NCBI RefSeq assembly: GCF_000176035.2
Contig: NC_015675.1
Location: 4,902,001-4,966,000 of the forward strand
Direction of reading: 5' to 3'
DNA from: Mesorhizobium opportunistum WSM2075
GTDB lineage: Bacteria > Pseudomonadota > Alphaproteobacteria > Rhizobiales > Rhizobiaceae
Length of the DNA: 64,000 bases
The notes below the pieces were generated by a model, which made no database searches, was not told the origin of the DNA, and saw only the letters and a list, made by a program, of their open reading frames with translations. Shown piece by piece: positions 7,940-16,838 of the stretch. The number at the start of each line of letters is the position of its first letter. The first letter of the stretch is position 1. The translations under genes and the position numbers were made by a program.

Positions 7940-8581
7940 ATGGGTCGTTTTCTGCCGGTCGCGGGTCTGATCATCGGCCTGGCCGGACTTGTCCTGCAGT
8001 TCTGCATCACCGTTCCGGCATCGATGGAAGCCGGCCGCGGTCTGCTCGGCTCGATCGTCTTCTATTTCAGCTTCTTCACCATCCTGACCAACATCGGCGC
8101 GGTGCTGGTGCACGCCTCGCTGCTGTCGCCCACCGGCTACGCATGGCTGCCTGCCTTCGCCGGGCCACGGATGCGTGCGGGTGTCGCGGTTTCGATCGCC
8201 ATGGTCATGATCGTCTATGCCACGGTGCTGGCACGCCTCTGGCAGCCGCAGGGCCTGTTCCTGCTCTGCGATGTCCTGCTGCACTATGTGACGCCGGTGC
8301 TGTTCGTGCTGTGGTGGCTGATGTCGGGCGCCGACGGCAAGACGCGTTGGAGCGACATCTCCTGGTGGGTGCTCTACCCCATCGCGTATCTGATTTATGC
8401 ACTGGCGCGGGCGCCGCTCGCCGGCGAGGTGCCCTACTCGTTCCTCGATGTCGCCAAGAACGGCTGGGGCAGCGTCGCCATGGCGTCTTTGGCCATCACC
8501 GGGCTGTTCCTGGTGATATGCGTCGTCGCCGTTCTCGCAGACCAGGGAGTTGCTCGCCTGCGGACCAAAACCGCCCGCTAG
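7940..8581 (+). CDS. Pr6Pr-type six-helix integral membrane protein
   Basis: A 213-residue protein with six hydrophobic segments spread over its length, beginning LPVAGLIIGLAGLVLQFCIT. The pattern FFTILTNIGAVLVHASLL, the HYVTPVLFVLWWLM segment and WWVLYPIAYLIYALARA fit the Pr6Pr/FAR-17a-AIG1-like family, for which a clear bacterial function is not established. ATG at 7940 comes two bases after the lipoprotein stop. It converges with the DUF1127 gene five bases further on. Confidence 0.75.
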   Translation: MGRFLPVAGLIIGLAGLVLQFCITVPASMEAGRGLLGSIVFYFSFFTILTNIGAVLVHASLLSPTGYAWLPAFAGPRMRAGVAVSIAMVMIVYATVLARLWQPQGLFLLCDVLLHYVTPVLFVLWWLMSGADGKTRWSDISWWVLYPIAYLIYALARAPLAGEVPYSFLDVAKNGWGSVAMASLAITGLFLVICVVAVLADQGVARLRTKTAR

Positions 8582-8586
8582 GGCGT

Positions 8587-8832
8587 CTATTCCCAGATCG
8601 GCCTGATGCCCTCGCGATGGGCGTCGCAGCGGGAGATGCCGATATCCTTGAGTTGGTCGTCTGTCATTTCCAGCAATGCCAGTCGGCTGCGCCGGCGATC
8701 CAGCAGATAGTCGATCCACCTCGCCAGCGACCTGGCCAGCCGCGCCAGACGGCTGACGAAGCCGCGCCGGCCGGACGGGCGCATAATCTGGCCCTCGGTT
8801 CTCGAATGACGTATTGTCGCGATTGTATCCAT
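8587..8832 (-). CDS. DUF1127 domain-containing protein
   Basis: An 81-residue basic protein. The C-terminal half holds the DUF1127 motif: an arginine-rich helix followed by LLEMTDDQLKDIGISRCDA. Small DUF1127 proteins in related bacteria have been tied to RNA turnover and to phosphate and carbon metabolism; that is family knowledge, not shown here. It is transcribed divergently from the MocR regulator at 8925, with a shared 92-base promoter region that holds an inverted repeat. MocR regulators often control the neighbouring divergent gene, so this gene is a candidate target. Confidence 0.85.
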   Translation of the reverse strand: MDTIATIRHSRTEGQIMRPSGRRGFVSRLARLARSLARWIDYLLDRRRSRLALLEMTDDQLKDIGISRCDAHREGIRPIWE

Positions 8833-8853
8833 TTCTTTCTGCCAATGGTCTAA

Positions 8854-8908
8854 ATTGCACCTTTTTTAGCGCATGGCTGATATGTATTGACTCATAATTC
8901 GGTGCAAT
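8854..8908. promoter_or_regulatory. Inverted repeat in the DUF1127/MocR divergent promoter region
   Basis: ATTGCACC (8854-8861) and its exact reverse complement GGTGCAAT (8901-8908) are separated by 39 bases. The right arm lies inside a plausible promoter of the MocR gene, with TTGACT at 8887-8892 and TATAGA at 8908-8913. This is a candidate operator for the MocR regulator. Confidence 0.5.
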
Positions 8909-8924
8909 ATAGAAAATTGTCACC

Positions 8925-10343
8925 ATGACAAATTGGCTTCCAGACCTGACCGCCGGCTCGGGCCCGCTATACCAAAGGCTTGCGGATTCCATCGAAACGG
9001 ACATCGACCGTGGCGTGATCGATGCTGGCGCAAAACTGCCGCCACAGCGCGACCTCGCCTATGACATCGGCACAACGGTCGGCACGGTCGGCCGGGCGTA
9101 TCAATTGTTGCGCGAACGGGGGCTGGTGAGCGGCGAAGTCGGGCGCGGAACCTATGTGGTCGGCCAGCGCGCCGATGGCGCAAAACCGGACTTCCTGGCT
9201 CCGGACGTCGGTGGTGAAGGCACACGCACTATCGACGCGCCGCGCGGCGAACTGCGTTTCGACAGCATGGCGGCGCCCGACATCGGCCAGGGCGCTGATG
9301 TCGCCGATGTCCTGTCGCGCGTGGCGCAGGACCATCCCCATGAGATATCAAGCTACACGCGCGATTTTCCCGACCGCTGGTACGAGGCCGGTGCCCGCTG
9401 GCTGTCACGCAATTCTTTCCACCCAAATGCCGACGCCGTTGTCCCGACGCTCGGCACGCTTGCCGCGGTGATGTCAGCGATCGCCGCGCTGACCACCCCT
9501 GGCGATTATGTCGCCTTCGAGCACCTCACCTATTCACAGATTTCCCGCAGCGCCAGCCTGATCGGCCGACGGACGGCGTTGGTGGCATCGGACGATGAAG
9601 GCCTCGACCCCGATGATTTCGAGCGCGTCTGCGCGCAAAAACATCCCAAGATGATCTTCCTGATGCCGACGGTGCAGAACCCGACGCTGGCGACCTTGTC
9701 GGCGGCGCGTCGCGAGGCGATCGCGCGGGTTGCGCGCGAATACAATGTCATCCTGATCGAGGACGATCTTTATGGTCATCTGACCGACGATCCGACACCG
9801 TTGCTCGCTGAATATGCCCCTGAACGCACCATTGTCGCTGGCGGCCTGTCGAAGTCGGTCGCGGCCGGCGTTCGCGGCGGCTGGCTCTCCTGTCCGCCCG
9901 CCTATCGCCACCGCATCCGTGTCGCCCACAAGATGATGACCGGCGGCATGCCCTTCCTTCTGGCGGAGGTGAATGCGCGGCTGGTGCTTTCCGGTCAGGC
10001 CAGCGATATCCGCAAGCGCAGCATCGCTGAAATTAGCGCCCGCATCGCCATCGTGCGCGAGACTTTGGCCGGCTTCGCATTCAAGTCGCACGAGAAGGTG
10101 CCCTTTGTCTGGCTTACACTGCCAGACCCGTGGCTTTCCGGCACCTTCAAGAATGCCTGCCTTGAGCACGGCGTGCTGATCAATGATGAGGACCAGTTCA
10201 AGGCCGGGCGCTCCGAGCAGGTTTTCCACGGCATCCGCTTCGGCGTTTCACAGCCGAGACAGCGCGGGGATGTCGCCGACGGCGTTGCGGTTATCCGGCG
10301 TCTCCTCGACGAGGGCCGCGCCGGCTACGACAGTTTCTCCTGA
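8925..10343 (+). CDS. MocR-type PLP-dependent transcriptional regulator (GntR-aminotransferase fusion)
   Basis: A 472-residue fusion. Residues 1-80 are a GntR winged helix (GPLYQRLADSIETDIDRGVI, LPPQRDLAYDIGTTVGTVGRAY). The rest is a fold-type I aminotransferase domain, with the substrate and cofactor region IEDDLYGHL and the PLP lysine in GGLSKSVAAGVRGGW near residue 310. Such proteins sense an amine or amino acid through PLP and regulate nearby genes. The neighbour on the other strand is the DUF1127 gene, and an inverted repeat lies between them. The effector is unknown. Confidence 0.88.
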   Translation: MTNWLPDLTAGSGPLYQRLADSIETDIDRGVIDAGAKLPPQRDLAYDIGTTVGTVGRAYQLLRERGLVSGEVGRGTYVVGQRADGAKPDFLAPDVGGEGTRTIDAPRGELRFDSMAAPDIGQGADVADVLSRVAQDHPHEISSYTRDFPDRWYEAGARWLSRNSFHPNADAVVPTLGTLAAVMSAIAALTTPGDYVAFEHLTYSQISRSASLIGRRTALVASDDEGLDPDDFERVCAQKHPKMIFLMPTVQNPTLATLSAARREAIARVAREYNVILIEDDLYGHLTDDPTPLLAEYAPERTIVAGGLSKSVAAGVRGGWLSCPPAYRHRIRVAHKMMTGGMPFLLAEVNARLVLSGQASDIRKRSIAEISARIAIVRETLAGFAFKSHEKVPFVWLTLPDPWLSGTFKNACLEHGVLINDEDQFKAGRSEQVFHGIRFGVSQPRQRGDVADGVAVIRRLLDEGRAGYDSFS

Positions 10344-10400
10344 GCCGTTGCACCACGCAGGCCGGCTTGCGAAACTGCCGCTCGGAAGCCTGATCTCGGA

Positions 10401-10565
10401 TCAGCCCTCCGCCTTGAAGTTCTTGGCTTCCTTCTTGGCCTTCTCCTTGCCGTGCTTCTCAGCCAGTTCCTTGGCTTGCCGGGGCGAAACGTCGGTGGTC
10501 TCCGCGATATGGATGGCCTCCTTATCCGAGAGGCGATTGTCGTTCTTGCCTTGCTTGTCAGCCAT
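10401..10565 (-). CDS. Small charged hypothetical protein (54 residues)
   Basis: A short gene translating to MADKQGKNDNRLSDKEAIHI and ending AKKEAKNFKAEG. It is rich in lysine, glutamate and alanine, and the centre (IHIAETTDVSPRQAKELAEK) looks like a small helix-turn-helix or helical hairpin. A GGAGA lies about eight bases before the ATG. It resembles small stress-type proteins of rhizobia such as the DUF3606 group, but the match is not firm. It is convergent with the MocR gene and divergent from purL. Confidence 0.65.
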   Translation of the reverse strand: MADKQGKNDNRLSDKEAIHIAETTDVSPRQAKELAEKHGKEKAKKEAKNFKAEG

Positions 10566-10727
10566 GGTGCGGGTCTCCTCAGTGGTTGAGACCCTAACGG
10601 CGGGACACCCTTAGCGTTCCCAAGGTTGCTTTCTGTCTTTTTCCTCGATCAACGGGTGTATCGGCCGCAAAGCTTGCGATAAGAGGGGACTCAAAATCCC
10701 CGCTCCCATGGACATCAACCGCCGCCC

Positions 10728-12959
10728 ATGACCATTTCCAATTCCGTGCCGATCACCCCAGAGCTCATTGCCGCGCATGGGCTGAAGCCCGACGAGTATC
10801 AGCGCATCCTCGATCTTGTCGGACGCGAGCCGAGCTTTACGGAGCTCGGCATCTTCTCGGCGATGTGGAACGAGCATTGTTCGTACAAATCCTCGAAGAA
10901 ATGGTTGCGCACGCTGCCGACCACCGGGCCGCAGGTCATCCAGGGCCCAGGCGAAAACGCCGGCGTGGTCGACATTGGTGACGGCGACTGCGTCGTCTTC
11001 AAGATGGAGAGTCACAACCACCCCTCCTACATCGAGCCCTACCAGGGTGCGGCGACCGGCGTCGGCGGCATCTTGCGCGACGTCTTCACCATGGGCGCGC
11101 GTCCGATCGCGGCAATGAACGCGCTGCGTTTCGGCGCACCCGATCATCCCAAGACCAGGCACCTCGTCTCAGGCGTGGTTTCCGGCGTCGGCGGCTACGG
11201 CAACGCCTTCGGCGTGCCGACGGTCGGCGGCGAGGTCAATTTCGACGCCCGCTACAACGGCAACATCCTGGTCAACGCCTTTGCAGCGGGCCTGGCCAAG
11301 ACCGATGCGATCTTCCTGTCGGAGGCCAAGGGCGTCGGCCTGCCGGTCGTCTATCTCGGCGCCAAGACCGGCCGCGACGGCGTCGGCGGCGCCACCATGG
11401 CCTCGGCCGAATTCGACGACAAGATCGACGAGAAGCGCCCGACCGTGCAGGTCGGCGATCCCTTCACCGAGAAATGCCTGCTGGAGGCTAGCCTTGAACT
11501 GATGGCCTCGGGCGCGGTTATCGCCATCCAGGACATGGGCGCGGCCGGCCTCACCTGCTCGGCGGTCGAGATGGGCGCCAAGGGCGACCTCGGCATCGAG
11601 CTCGATCTCGACAAGGTGCCGGTGCGCGAGGAGCGCATGAGCGCCTACGAGATGATGCTGTCGGAAAGCCAGGAGCGCATGCTGATGGTGCTGCGCCCCG
11701 AGAAGGAAAAGGAAGCCGAGGCGATCTTCCACAAATGGGGGCTCGACTTCGCCATCGTCGGCAAGACCACCGACGACCTGCGCTTCCGTGTGCTGCACCA
11801 GGGCAACCAGGTCGCCGACCTGCCGATCAAGGATCTCGGCGACAAGGCTCCGGAGTACGACCGGCCGTGGGTCGAGCCGAAGAAGCCGGCGCCGCTTGCC
11901 GCCGACGACATTCCGCAGGCCGACGTTGCCGATGCGCTGCTGAAGCTGCTCGGCGGACCGGATCTCTCCTCGCGCCGCTGGGTGTGGGAGCAATACGACA
12001 CGCTGATCCAGGGCAACTCGCTGCAGCTTCCCGGCGGCGATGCCGGCGTGGTGCGCGTCGAGGGCCATCCGACCAAGGCACTCGCCTTCTCCTCCGATGT
12101 CACGCCGCGCTATTGCGAGGCCGACCCTTATGAAGGCGGCAAGCAGGCAGTGGCCGAATGCTGGCGCAACCTGACCGCCACAGGCGCCTTGCCGCTCGCC
12201 GCCACCGACAATCTCAATTTCGGCAATCCGGAACGGCCCGAGATCATGGGCCAGCTGGTCGGCGCGGTGAAAGGCATCGGCGATGCCTGCCGCGCGCTCG
12301 GCTTCCCGATCGTGTCGGGCAATGTCTCGCTCTACAACGAGACCAACGGCCGGGGCATCCTGCCGACACCGACCATTGGCGGCGTCGGCCTGATCGCCGA
12401 CTGGTCGAAAATGGTGCGAACGGGCTTTGTCGCCGAATCTCAGATGATCCTTCTGGTCGGCGCACCCGCCTCCTGGGGAACGCATCTTGGCCAATCGGTC
12501 TATCTCAGGGACATCCACGGCCGTTCCGACGGTCCGCCGCCGCCGGTCGACCTCGAGCACGAGAAGCGCGTCGGCGACCATGTGCGCTCGCTGATCGCGT
12601 CCGGCATCGTCACCGCGGCGCATGACGTTTCCGATGGCGGCATCGCGGTCGCCTTGGCCGAGATGGCGATGGCGTCGGGCATAGGCGCAACCGTTCCCGG
12701 CCTCGTCGGCACCGATCCCATTCCCGTCTGGTTCGGCGAGGACCAAGGGCGCTACCTCCTGACGCTGTCGATCGATCCACATGGCGATGAATGGGATGCC
12801 ATCCGCAAGCAACAGGGCGAACTCGGCATCTTCGCGCCGTGGATCGGCTCGACCGGCGGCAAGACGCTGAAGCTCGGCGATGCCAGGGCGATCCCTGTCA
12901 GCGATCTGACCGCCGCTCACGAAGGCTGGTTCCCGCGCTTCATGGATCAGGCCAGTTGA
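10728..12959 (+). CDS. purL: Phosphoribosylformylglycinamidine synthase subunit PurL
   Basis: The 743-residue synthetase subunit of FGAM synthase, the short PurL type that works with PurS and PurQ. ATP and magnesium sites are visible in [20 protein letters not shown] (near residue 90), [20 protein letters not shown] and, in the second half, [16 protein letters not shown]. The order and length are normal. It is separated from purQ by about 3.9 kb of unrelated genes. A TTG start for the next gene overlaps its stop. Confidence 0.96.
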   Translation: MTISNSVPITPELIAAHGLKPDEYQRILDLVGREPSFTELGIFSAMWNEHCSYKSSKKWLRTLPTTGPQVIQGPGENAGVVDIGDGDCVVFKMESHNHPSYIEPYQGAATGVGGILRDVFTMGARPIAAMNALRFGAPDHPKTRHLVSGVVSGVGGYGNAFGVPTVGGEVNFDARYNGNILVNAFAAGLAKTDAIFLSEAKGVGLPVVYLGAKTGRDGVGGATMASAEFDDKIDEKRPTVQVGDPFTEKCLLEASLELMASGAVIAIQDMGAAGLTCSAVEMGAKGDLGIELDLDKVPVREERMSAYEMMLSESQERMLMVLRPEKEKEAEAIFHKWGLDFAIVGKTTDDLRFRVLHQGNQVADLPIKDLGDKAPEYDRPWVEPKKPAPLAADDIPQADVADALLKLLGGPDLSSRRWVWEQYDTLIQGNSLQLPGGDAGVVRVEGHPTKALAFSSDVTPRYCEADPYEGGKQAVAECWRNLTATGALPLAATDNLNFGNPERPEIMGQLVGAVKGIGDACRALGFPIVSGNVSLYNETNGRGILPTPTIGGVGLIADWSKMVRTGFVAESQMILLVGAPASWGTHLGQSVYLRDIHGRSDGPPPPVDLEHEKRVGDHVRSLIASGIVTAAHDVSDGGIAVALAEMAMASGIGATVPGLVGTDPIPVWFGEDQGRYLLTLSIDPHGDEWDAIRKQQGELGIFAPWIGSTGGKTLKLGDARAIPVSDLTAAHEGWFPRFMDQAS

Positions 12960-13480
12960 GCAGACTGGCTGCCCGGGCGCTGCTCGCAGTCGTTTTCTGG
13001 CCGTCGCTGTTCTTCTTCTGGTGCCTCGGGCCGTTCGTCTTCTTCCTGCTATCGACGACCTCCAGCGAGGTTTGCCCCAGGCTGGAAACGCGCGCCGAGT
13101 TCCTCGCGGCGGCCAATGGCACGCTTCCGATGCTGGTGCTGCAGAACCTCATCTATGCGGTTCCGCTCATCTGCCTGGTGCTGTGGAGCCGGCTCTTGCC
13201 GGACCAGGCGCGGACCAGGCGCGCCGTCACCTGCCTCAAGCTTTTCGCCGTAGCGGCCATCCTCGGGGCGCTGTGGGAGTACGGCTCTTCGCTGGTCTGC
13301 GATGGCTACGGCCAGCCGTTCTTCTCGCCCGCCTGGCGGATGACCAGCTATCTGCCGATTGCCAACCTGGCGGTCAACATCCCGCTCTATGTGCTGGTCT
13401 TCAGCCTCGGTCGCACCTTCTCGATGCGCGAAGACGATCCTCCAGTCGATGCGGTCCATCCGGATGAGAATGCGCCGTAG
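12956..13480 (+). CDS. Hypothetical membrane protein coupled to purL
   Basis: A 174-residue protein with about four hydrophobic segments: [53 protein letters not shown] and [18 protein letters not shown]. No domain was recognised. The start is TTG at 12956, overlapping the purL stop (TTGA), so it is read with purL. Two cysteines (in SSEVCPR and SLVCDGYG) flank a polar loop and could pair outside the membrane. Function unknown. Confidence 0.62.
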   Translation: MSRLAARALLAVVFWPSLFFFWCLGPFVFFLLSTTSSEVCPRLETRAEFLAAANGTLPMLVLQNLIYAVPLICLVLWSRLLPDQARTRRAVTCLKLFAVAAILGALWEYGSSLVCDGYGQPFFSPAWRMTSYLPIANLAVNIPLYVLVFSLGRTFSMREDDPPVDAVHPDENAP

Positions 13481-13604
13481 GCCACAATCGCGACGGTGCT
13501 GGACGTAACGGCTTCAATCCCGGCCGGAAAGGCTTTAGGTTTATCCCGACTCTCATCGCACCGGCAGCCACGCCGCCGCCCGCCCGAAAACAGGAATTTC
13601 TTTC

Positions 13605-13838
13605 ATGGCAATGGACGCCCACGACATCGAAAAACTGATCAAGGACGGCATTCCGGACGCAAAAGTGACGATCCGCGACCTCGCCGGCGACGGCGACCAC
13701 TACGCGGCCGAGGTCGTGGCCGAAAGCTTTCGGGGAAAGAGCCGCGTCCAGCAGCATCAGATGGTCTATGACGCGCTGAGGGGGAATATGGGCGGCGTGC
13801 TGCACGCGCTGGCGCTGCAGACCAGCGTTCCCGACTGA
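13605..13838 (+). CDS. BolA family protein
   Basis: A 77-residue BolA-like protein with the family pattern [19 protein letters not shown], then [20 protein letters not shown] and MVYDALRG. The conserved histidine in [11 protein letters not shown] is the usual cluster ligand. BolA proteins pair with monothiol glutaredoxins to bind a [2Fe-2S] cluster. The monothiol glutaredoxin gene lies 152 bases downstream on the same strand, which fits this partnership. Confidence 0.9.
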   Translation: MAMDAHDIEKLIKDGIPDAKVTIRDLAGDGDHYAAEVVAESFRGKSRVQQHQMVYDALRGNMGGVLHALALQTSVPD

Positions 13839-13990
13839 GGCATACAGCCTCAGACCCGCTTGGCCCAAAACAACCCATCCTTTGCGCCATTTGGCCGATG
13901 GCTTGGCTAAACTCTTGTTTCGGGCAACCTATGGGTTTATTTGAAAGGCATGCTTCGAGCCTGACTCCCACAGGCGTGAAAGGATATTCC

Positions 13991-14326
13991 ATGAGCGGTA
14001 TCAACGACTACATCGACAACGAAGTGAAGGGCAACGACGTCGTCCTTTTCATGAAGGGCACGCCCGGTTTCCCGCAGTGCGGGTTTTCCGGCCAGGTCGT
14101 CCAGATCCTCGACTATATTGGCGCCGATTACAAAGGCGTGAATGTTCTGGACTCGGCCGAACTGCGCCAGGGCATCAAGGACTATTCCAACTGGCCGACC
14201 ATCCCGCAGCTCTACGTCAAGGGCGAGTTCGTGGGCGGCTGCGACATCATCCGCGAGATGTTCCAGGCCGGCGAGTTGCAGACCTTCCTGGTCGAAAAAG
14301 GCGTGAGCGTCAAAGGCGCCGCCTGA
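13991..14326 (+). CDS. grxD: Grx4-family monothiol glutaredoxin
   Basis: A 111-residue monothiol glutaredoxin. The active site is QCGFS near residue 35, following [11 protein letters not shown]; the [19 protein letters not shown] segment holds the cis-proline and glutathione site. Proteins of this group carry and deliver [2Fe-2S] clusters with BolA. A C-terminal cysteine (GGCDI) is present, as is common. The start at 13991 gives the usual length. A terminator hairpin follows at 14472. Confidence 0.93.
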   Translation: MSGINDYIDNEVKGNDVVLFMKGTPGFPQCGFSGQVVQILDYIGADYKGVNVLDSAELRQGIKDYSNWPTIPQLYVKGEFVGGCDIIREMFQAGELQTFLVEKGVSVKGAA

Positions 14327-14410
14327 TTCCAGTCTTTGGGCATGTCGCTGTCGACATGCCTGACTTCTGTTTGTGGGCACCGGGGCGGCCCCACCTCGGC
14401 AATTTTACGT

Positions 14411-14458
14411 CCCTGATGTCGGGCCCCCCTGATATCGGGACCCCCTGATATCGGGACC
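14411..14458. repeat. Three tandem 16-base units centred on GATATC
   Basis: Units at 14411-14426, 14427-14442 and 14443-14458 read CCCTGATATCGGGACC, with the first changed to GATGTC and ending CCC. Each unit is itself nearly palindromic. They lie between grxD and its terminator hairpin. Confidence 0.8.
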
Positions 14459-14471
14459 AGGACGAGCCAAT

Positions 14472-14501
14472 GCGCCGGCCCGCCGGCGCGTTTTCGTTTT
14501 T
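14472..14501 (+). terminator. Rho-independent terminator downstream of grxD
   Basis: GCGCCGG-CCCG-CCGGCGC followed by GTTTTCGTTTTT. Because this hairpin covers the in-frame ATG region at 14470, the MFS gene more likely starts at GTG 14518. Confidence 0.8.
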
Positions 14502-14517
14502 AGAGATCGGACTTGCC

Positions 14518-15786
14518 GTGGACCAGCAATCGATAGCGCCGCAATCGGCAAGCAAACTGTCTATTCCGCGCTGGGAATTCATCGCGCTGTGCGCGGCGCT
14601 GATGGCGCTGAATTCGCTGGCCATCGACATCATGCTGCCCGCGCTGCAGCAGATCGGCGCCTCGCTCGGCGTCGAGAACGAAAACCACCGGCAATATGTC
14701 GTGGTCGCCTATATGCTCGGCTTCGGCGGCGGCCAACTTTTCTTCGGGCCGATCTCGGACCGGTTCGGGCGTCGCGCGCCATTGGTCGCCGGCTTGATCA
14801 TCTACGTGGCGGCGGCGGGCGCGGCAGCCATCGCACCCAGCTTTGAAACACTTTTGCTATGCCGCGTCGTGCAAGGCGTCGGGGCCGCGGCTACCCGCGT
14901 TATCGCCGTCTCGATCGTGCGCGATACATTCGAAGGCCGACGCATGGCCGAGGTGATGTCGCTGATCTTCATGGTGTTCATGGCGATACCGGTCATTGCG
15001 CCGGGGATCGGCCAGTTCATCATGCTGTTTGCCACCTGGCATTGGATCTTCATCACCATGGCCGTCGGGGCGCTGCTGGTGTCGGCGTGGTCACTGCTGC
15101 GCCTGCCTGAAACGCTGCGTCCCGAACATCGCAGGCCGCTGACGGCATCATCCATCCTTGGCGGCTTCCGCATCGTGCTCACCAACCGCGTCGCGCTCTG
15201 CTATGCCTTCGCCAGCACCTTCATCTTCGCCGCCATGTTCGGCTTCATCGCCTCGGCGCAGCAGATCTATGTCGACATATTCAATGTCGGCGAGATGTTC
15301 CCGCTCATCTTCGCCGGGGTTGCGGGCGTGCTCGCCTTCTCGAACTTCCTGAACTCGCGCCTCGTCGGCCGCATCGGCATGCGCCGCCTGTCGCAAAGCG
15401 CGCTGCTGCTGTTCTTGACCATCAGTCTCGCATGGCTGGTCGTGTCGCTGGAATTGAAGATGCCGCTGTGGCTGTTCGTTACCTTTTTTGCCGCCGCCAT
15501 GCTGCCGTTCGGTGCGCTCGGCGCCAATTTCAATGCGTTGGCCATGGAGCCGCTCGGGCAACTGGCCGGCACGGCGTCATCGATCCTGGGTTTCATGCAG
15601 ACTTTTCTCGGCGGCATTCTCGGCACGTTGATCGGCCAGGCGTTCAACGGCACGGTAACGCCGCTTGCCGCCGGCTTCTGCAGCGTTTCGGTCGCAGCGC
15701 TGCTGATGATCCTCATCGCCGAGCGCGGCAAGATGTTCCAGCCGCACAACCCGCCGGTTTCAGGGCACGTTACCGACCTGCATTAG
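14518..15786 (+). CDS. MFS transporter, Bcr/CflA drug-resistance type
   Basis: A 422-residue protein with twelve hydrophobic segments. The first helix LALNSLAIDIMLPALQQIG-like pattern (seen as MALNSLAIDIMLPALQQIG), the loop FGPISDRFGRRAPLVAGL between helices 2 and 3, and RVVQGVGAAATRVIAVSIVR in helix 5 are the hallmarks of Bcr/CflA drug:proton antiporters. GTG 14518 is preferred over an in-frame ATG at 14470, which lies at the base of a terminator hairpin. The exported compound is unknown. It stands as a single gene. Confidence 0.87.
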   Translation: MDQQSIAPQSASKLSIPRWEFIALCAALMALNSLAIDIMLPALQQIGASLGVENENHRQYVVVAYMLGFGGGQLFFGPISDRFGRRAPLVAGLIIYVAAAGAAAIAPSFETLLLCRVVQGVGAAATRVIAVSIVRDTFEGRRMAEVMSLIFMVFMAIPVIAPGIGQFIMLFATWHWIFITMAVGALLVSAWSLLRLPETLRPEHRRPLTASSILGGFRIVLTNRVALCYAFASTFIFAAMFGFIASAQQIYVDIFNVGEMFPLIFAGVAGVLAFSNFLNSRLVGRIGMRRLSQSALLLFLTISLAWLVVSLELKMPLWLFVTFFAAAMLPFGALGANFNALAMEPLGQLAGTASSILGFMQTFLGGILGTLIGQAFNGTVTPLAAGFCSVSVAALLMILIAERGKMFQPHNPPVSGHVTDLH

Positions 15787-15850
15787 CCTGGTCCAACCCT
15801 TGGTGGGACGCTGACATTGGTCGGCCTTCGCTATCGTCGTCGTATTGCGC

Positions 15851-16288
15851 TCAGCCGAGTTCCTGGGCGAGTCCGATGAGAAGCCCTCCAGGCCCGCGGA
15901 TGTAGCAGAGCCGATACACGTCCTTATACTGGACGACTTCGCCTACGAGCCGCGCGCCGTGCTTGCGGAGCCTTTCAAGCGTCTCGTCGAGGTCGTCCAC
16001 GGCGAACATGGCGCGGAGGTAGCCCAGGGCGTTGACCGGGGCGTTGCGGTGATCCGCGACGACAGGCGGCGCGAGGAAGCGGGAAAGTTCGAGCCGGCTG
16101 TGGCCGTCCGGCGTGCGCATCATGGCGATTTCGACATGCTGATCGCCCAGTCCAGTGACACGCCCGGCCCATTCTCCTTCGATCGCGGCCCGCCCTTCGA
16201 GCTCAAGGCCGAGCTCGCGAAAGAAATCGATCGTCTCTTCGAGGTCATCGACGACGATTCCTATGTTGTCCATCCGCTTGAGCGCCAT
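15851..16288 (-). CDS. VOC family protein (glyoxalase-like)
   Basis: A 145-residue single VOC module pair. It opens RMDNIGIVVDDLEETIDFFR and has the repeat-like second half LRAMFAVDDLDETLERLRKHGARLV. Candidate metal ligands include the glutamates in HVEIAMMRTPDG and RLELSRF. The length fits the common 130-150-residue glyoxalase/bleomycin-resistance class, which covers several different reactions. It is convergent with the MFS gene. Confidence 0.8.
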   Translation of the reverse strand: MALKRMDNIGIVVDDLEETIDFFRELGLELEGRAAIEGEWAGRVTGLGDQHVEIAMMRTPDGHSRLELSRFLAPPVVADHRNAPVNALGYLRAMFAVDDLDETLERLRKHGARLVGEVVQYKDVYRLCYIRGPGGLLIGLAQELG

Positions 16289-16354
16289 GCGTCCAATCTA
16301 CAAGGTACCGTCGAGGCCGCAACTCATAAAACTGCCCCAAAACCGCCGCGCACC

Positions 16355-16783
16355 CTAGGATGCACCTTCAAGAGTTGCCGTGAAGCGAGGGGTTAGCATA
16401 CGCCCGGCGATTGCCCCGCCCATGCTGTCCGAAAAGGGCAGTGGCAAGGCATCATCGAGAGCCTTGAGGATGGAAGCCACGAAGGCCCGGCTAAGCTGGG
16501 CGTCAGCCCCGAGATCGGAATAGGTGGCCCGAGGCTTGCCGATCAGTGTGCCGTTTCGGCGAAGCGAGAATTGCAATGTCAGGGACATGCCGGCGGTTCC
16601 AGCCGGCGGCTTCCAACACGCGAAGATAGCCTCGGACATTTCCTCGATGGTGTCGATGGGATCAGGGCTGCGGCAGCCGCGTTGCCCTGCCCCGGCCTCA
16701 TTGGAGCCCGCAAACAAGGCGATGGCCGCCACGACCATCGCACACAATATTCGCCGGGTCTTTGGGTTTGCAGGTGGTCGCAT
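16355..16783 (-). CDS. Secreted hypothetical protein, TonB C-terminal-like fold possible
   Basis: A 142-residue protein with a signal peptide (KTRRILCAMVVAAIALFAGS, then AGA before the likely cut site). The mature part has two cysteines and a domain reading LTLQFSLRRNGTLIGKPRAT followed by a helix and PFSDSMGGAIAGRMLTPRFT. This resembles the beta-alpha-beta pattern of TonB C-terminal-like domains used by many periplasmic proteins; the match is tentative. ATG at 16783 is chosen because it precedes the signal peptide. It follows the IMPase gene by 55 bases on the same strand. Confidence 0.65.
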   Translation of the reverse strand: MRPPANPKTRRILCAMVVAAIALFAGSNEAGAGQRGCRSPDPIDTIEEMSEAIFACWKPPAGTAGMSLTLQFSLRRNGTLIGKPRATYSDLGADAQLSRAFVASILKALDDALPLPFSDSMGGAIAGRMLTPRFTATLEGAS

Positions 16784-16838
16784 CAGTCTTCGCCGGTAAA
16801 AGCCGGCGGCCCGGTCGCCGCCTGCGGAAAATCTACCT

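Noticed and set aside
10344..10400. Terminator after the MocR gene
   Set aside because: Only a weak CTGATC...GATCAG palindrome without a T run is present.
11169..12920. 583-codon open frame antisense to purL
   Set aside because: It is the mirror of a certain gene in GC-rich DNA, is rich in Arg/Ala/Gly/His/Asp, and has no ribosome site or family pattern.
14411..14458. Possible CRISPR-like repeat array
   Set aside because: The units are head to tail without spacers and only 16 bases long.
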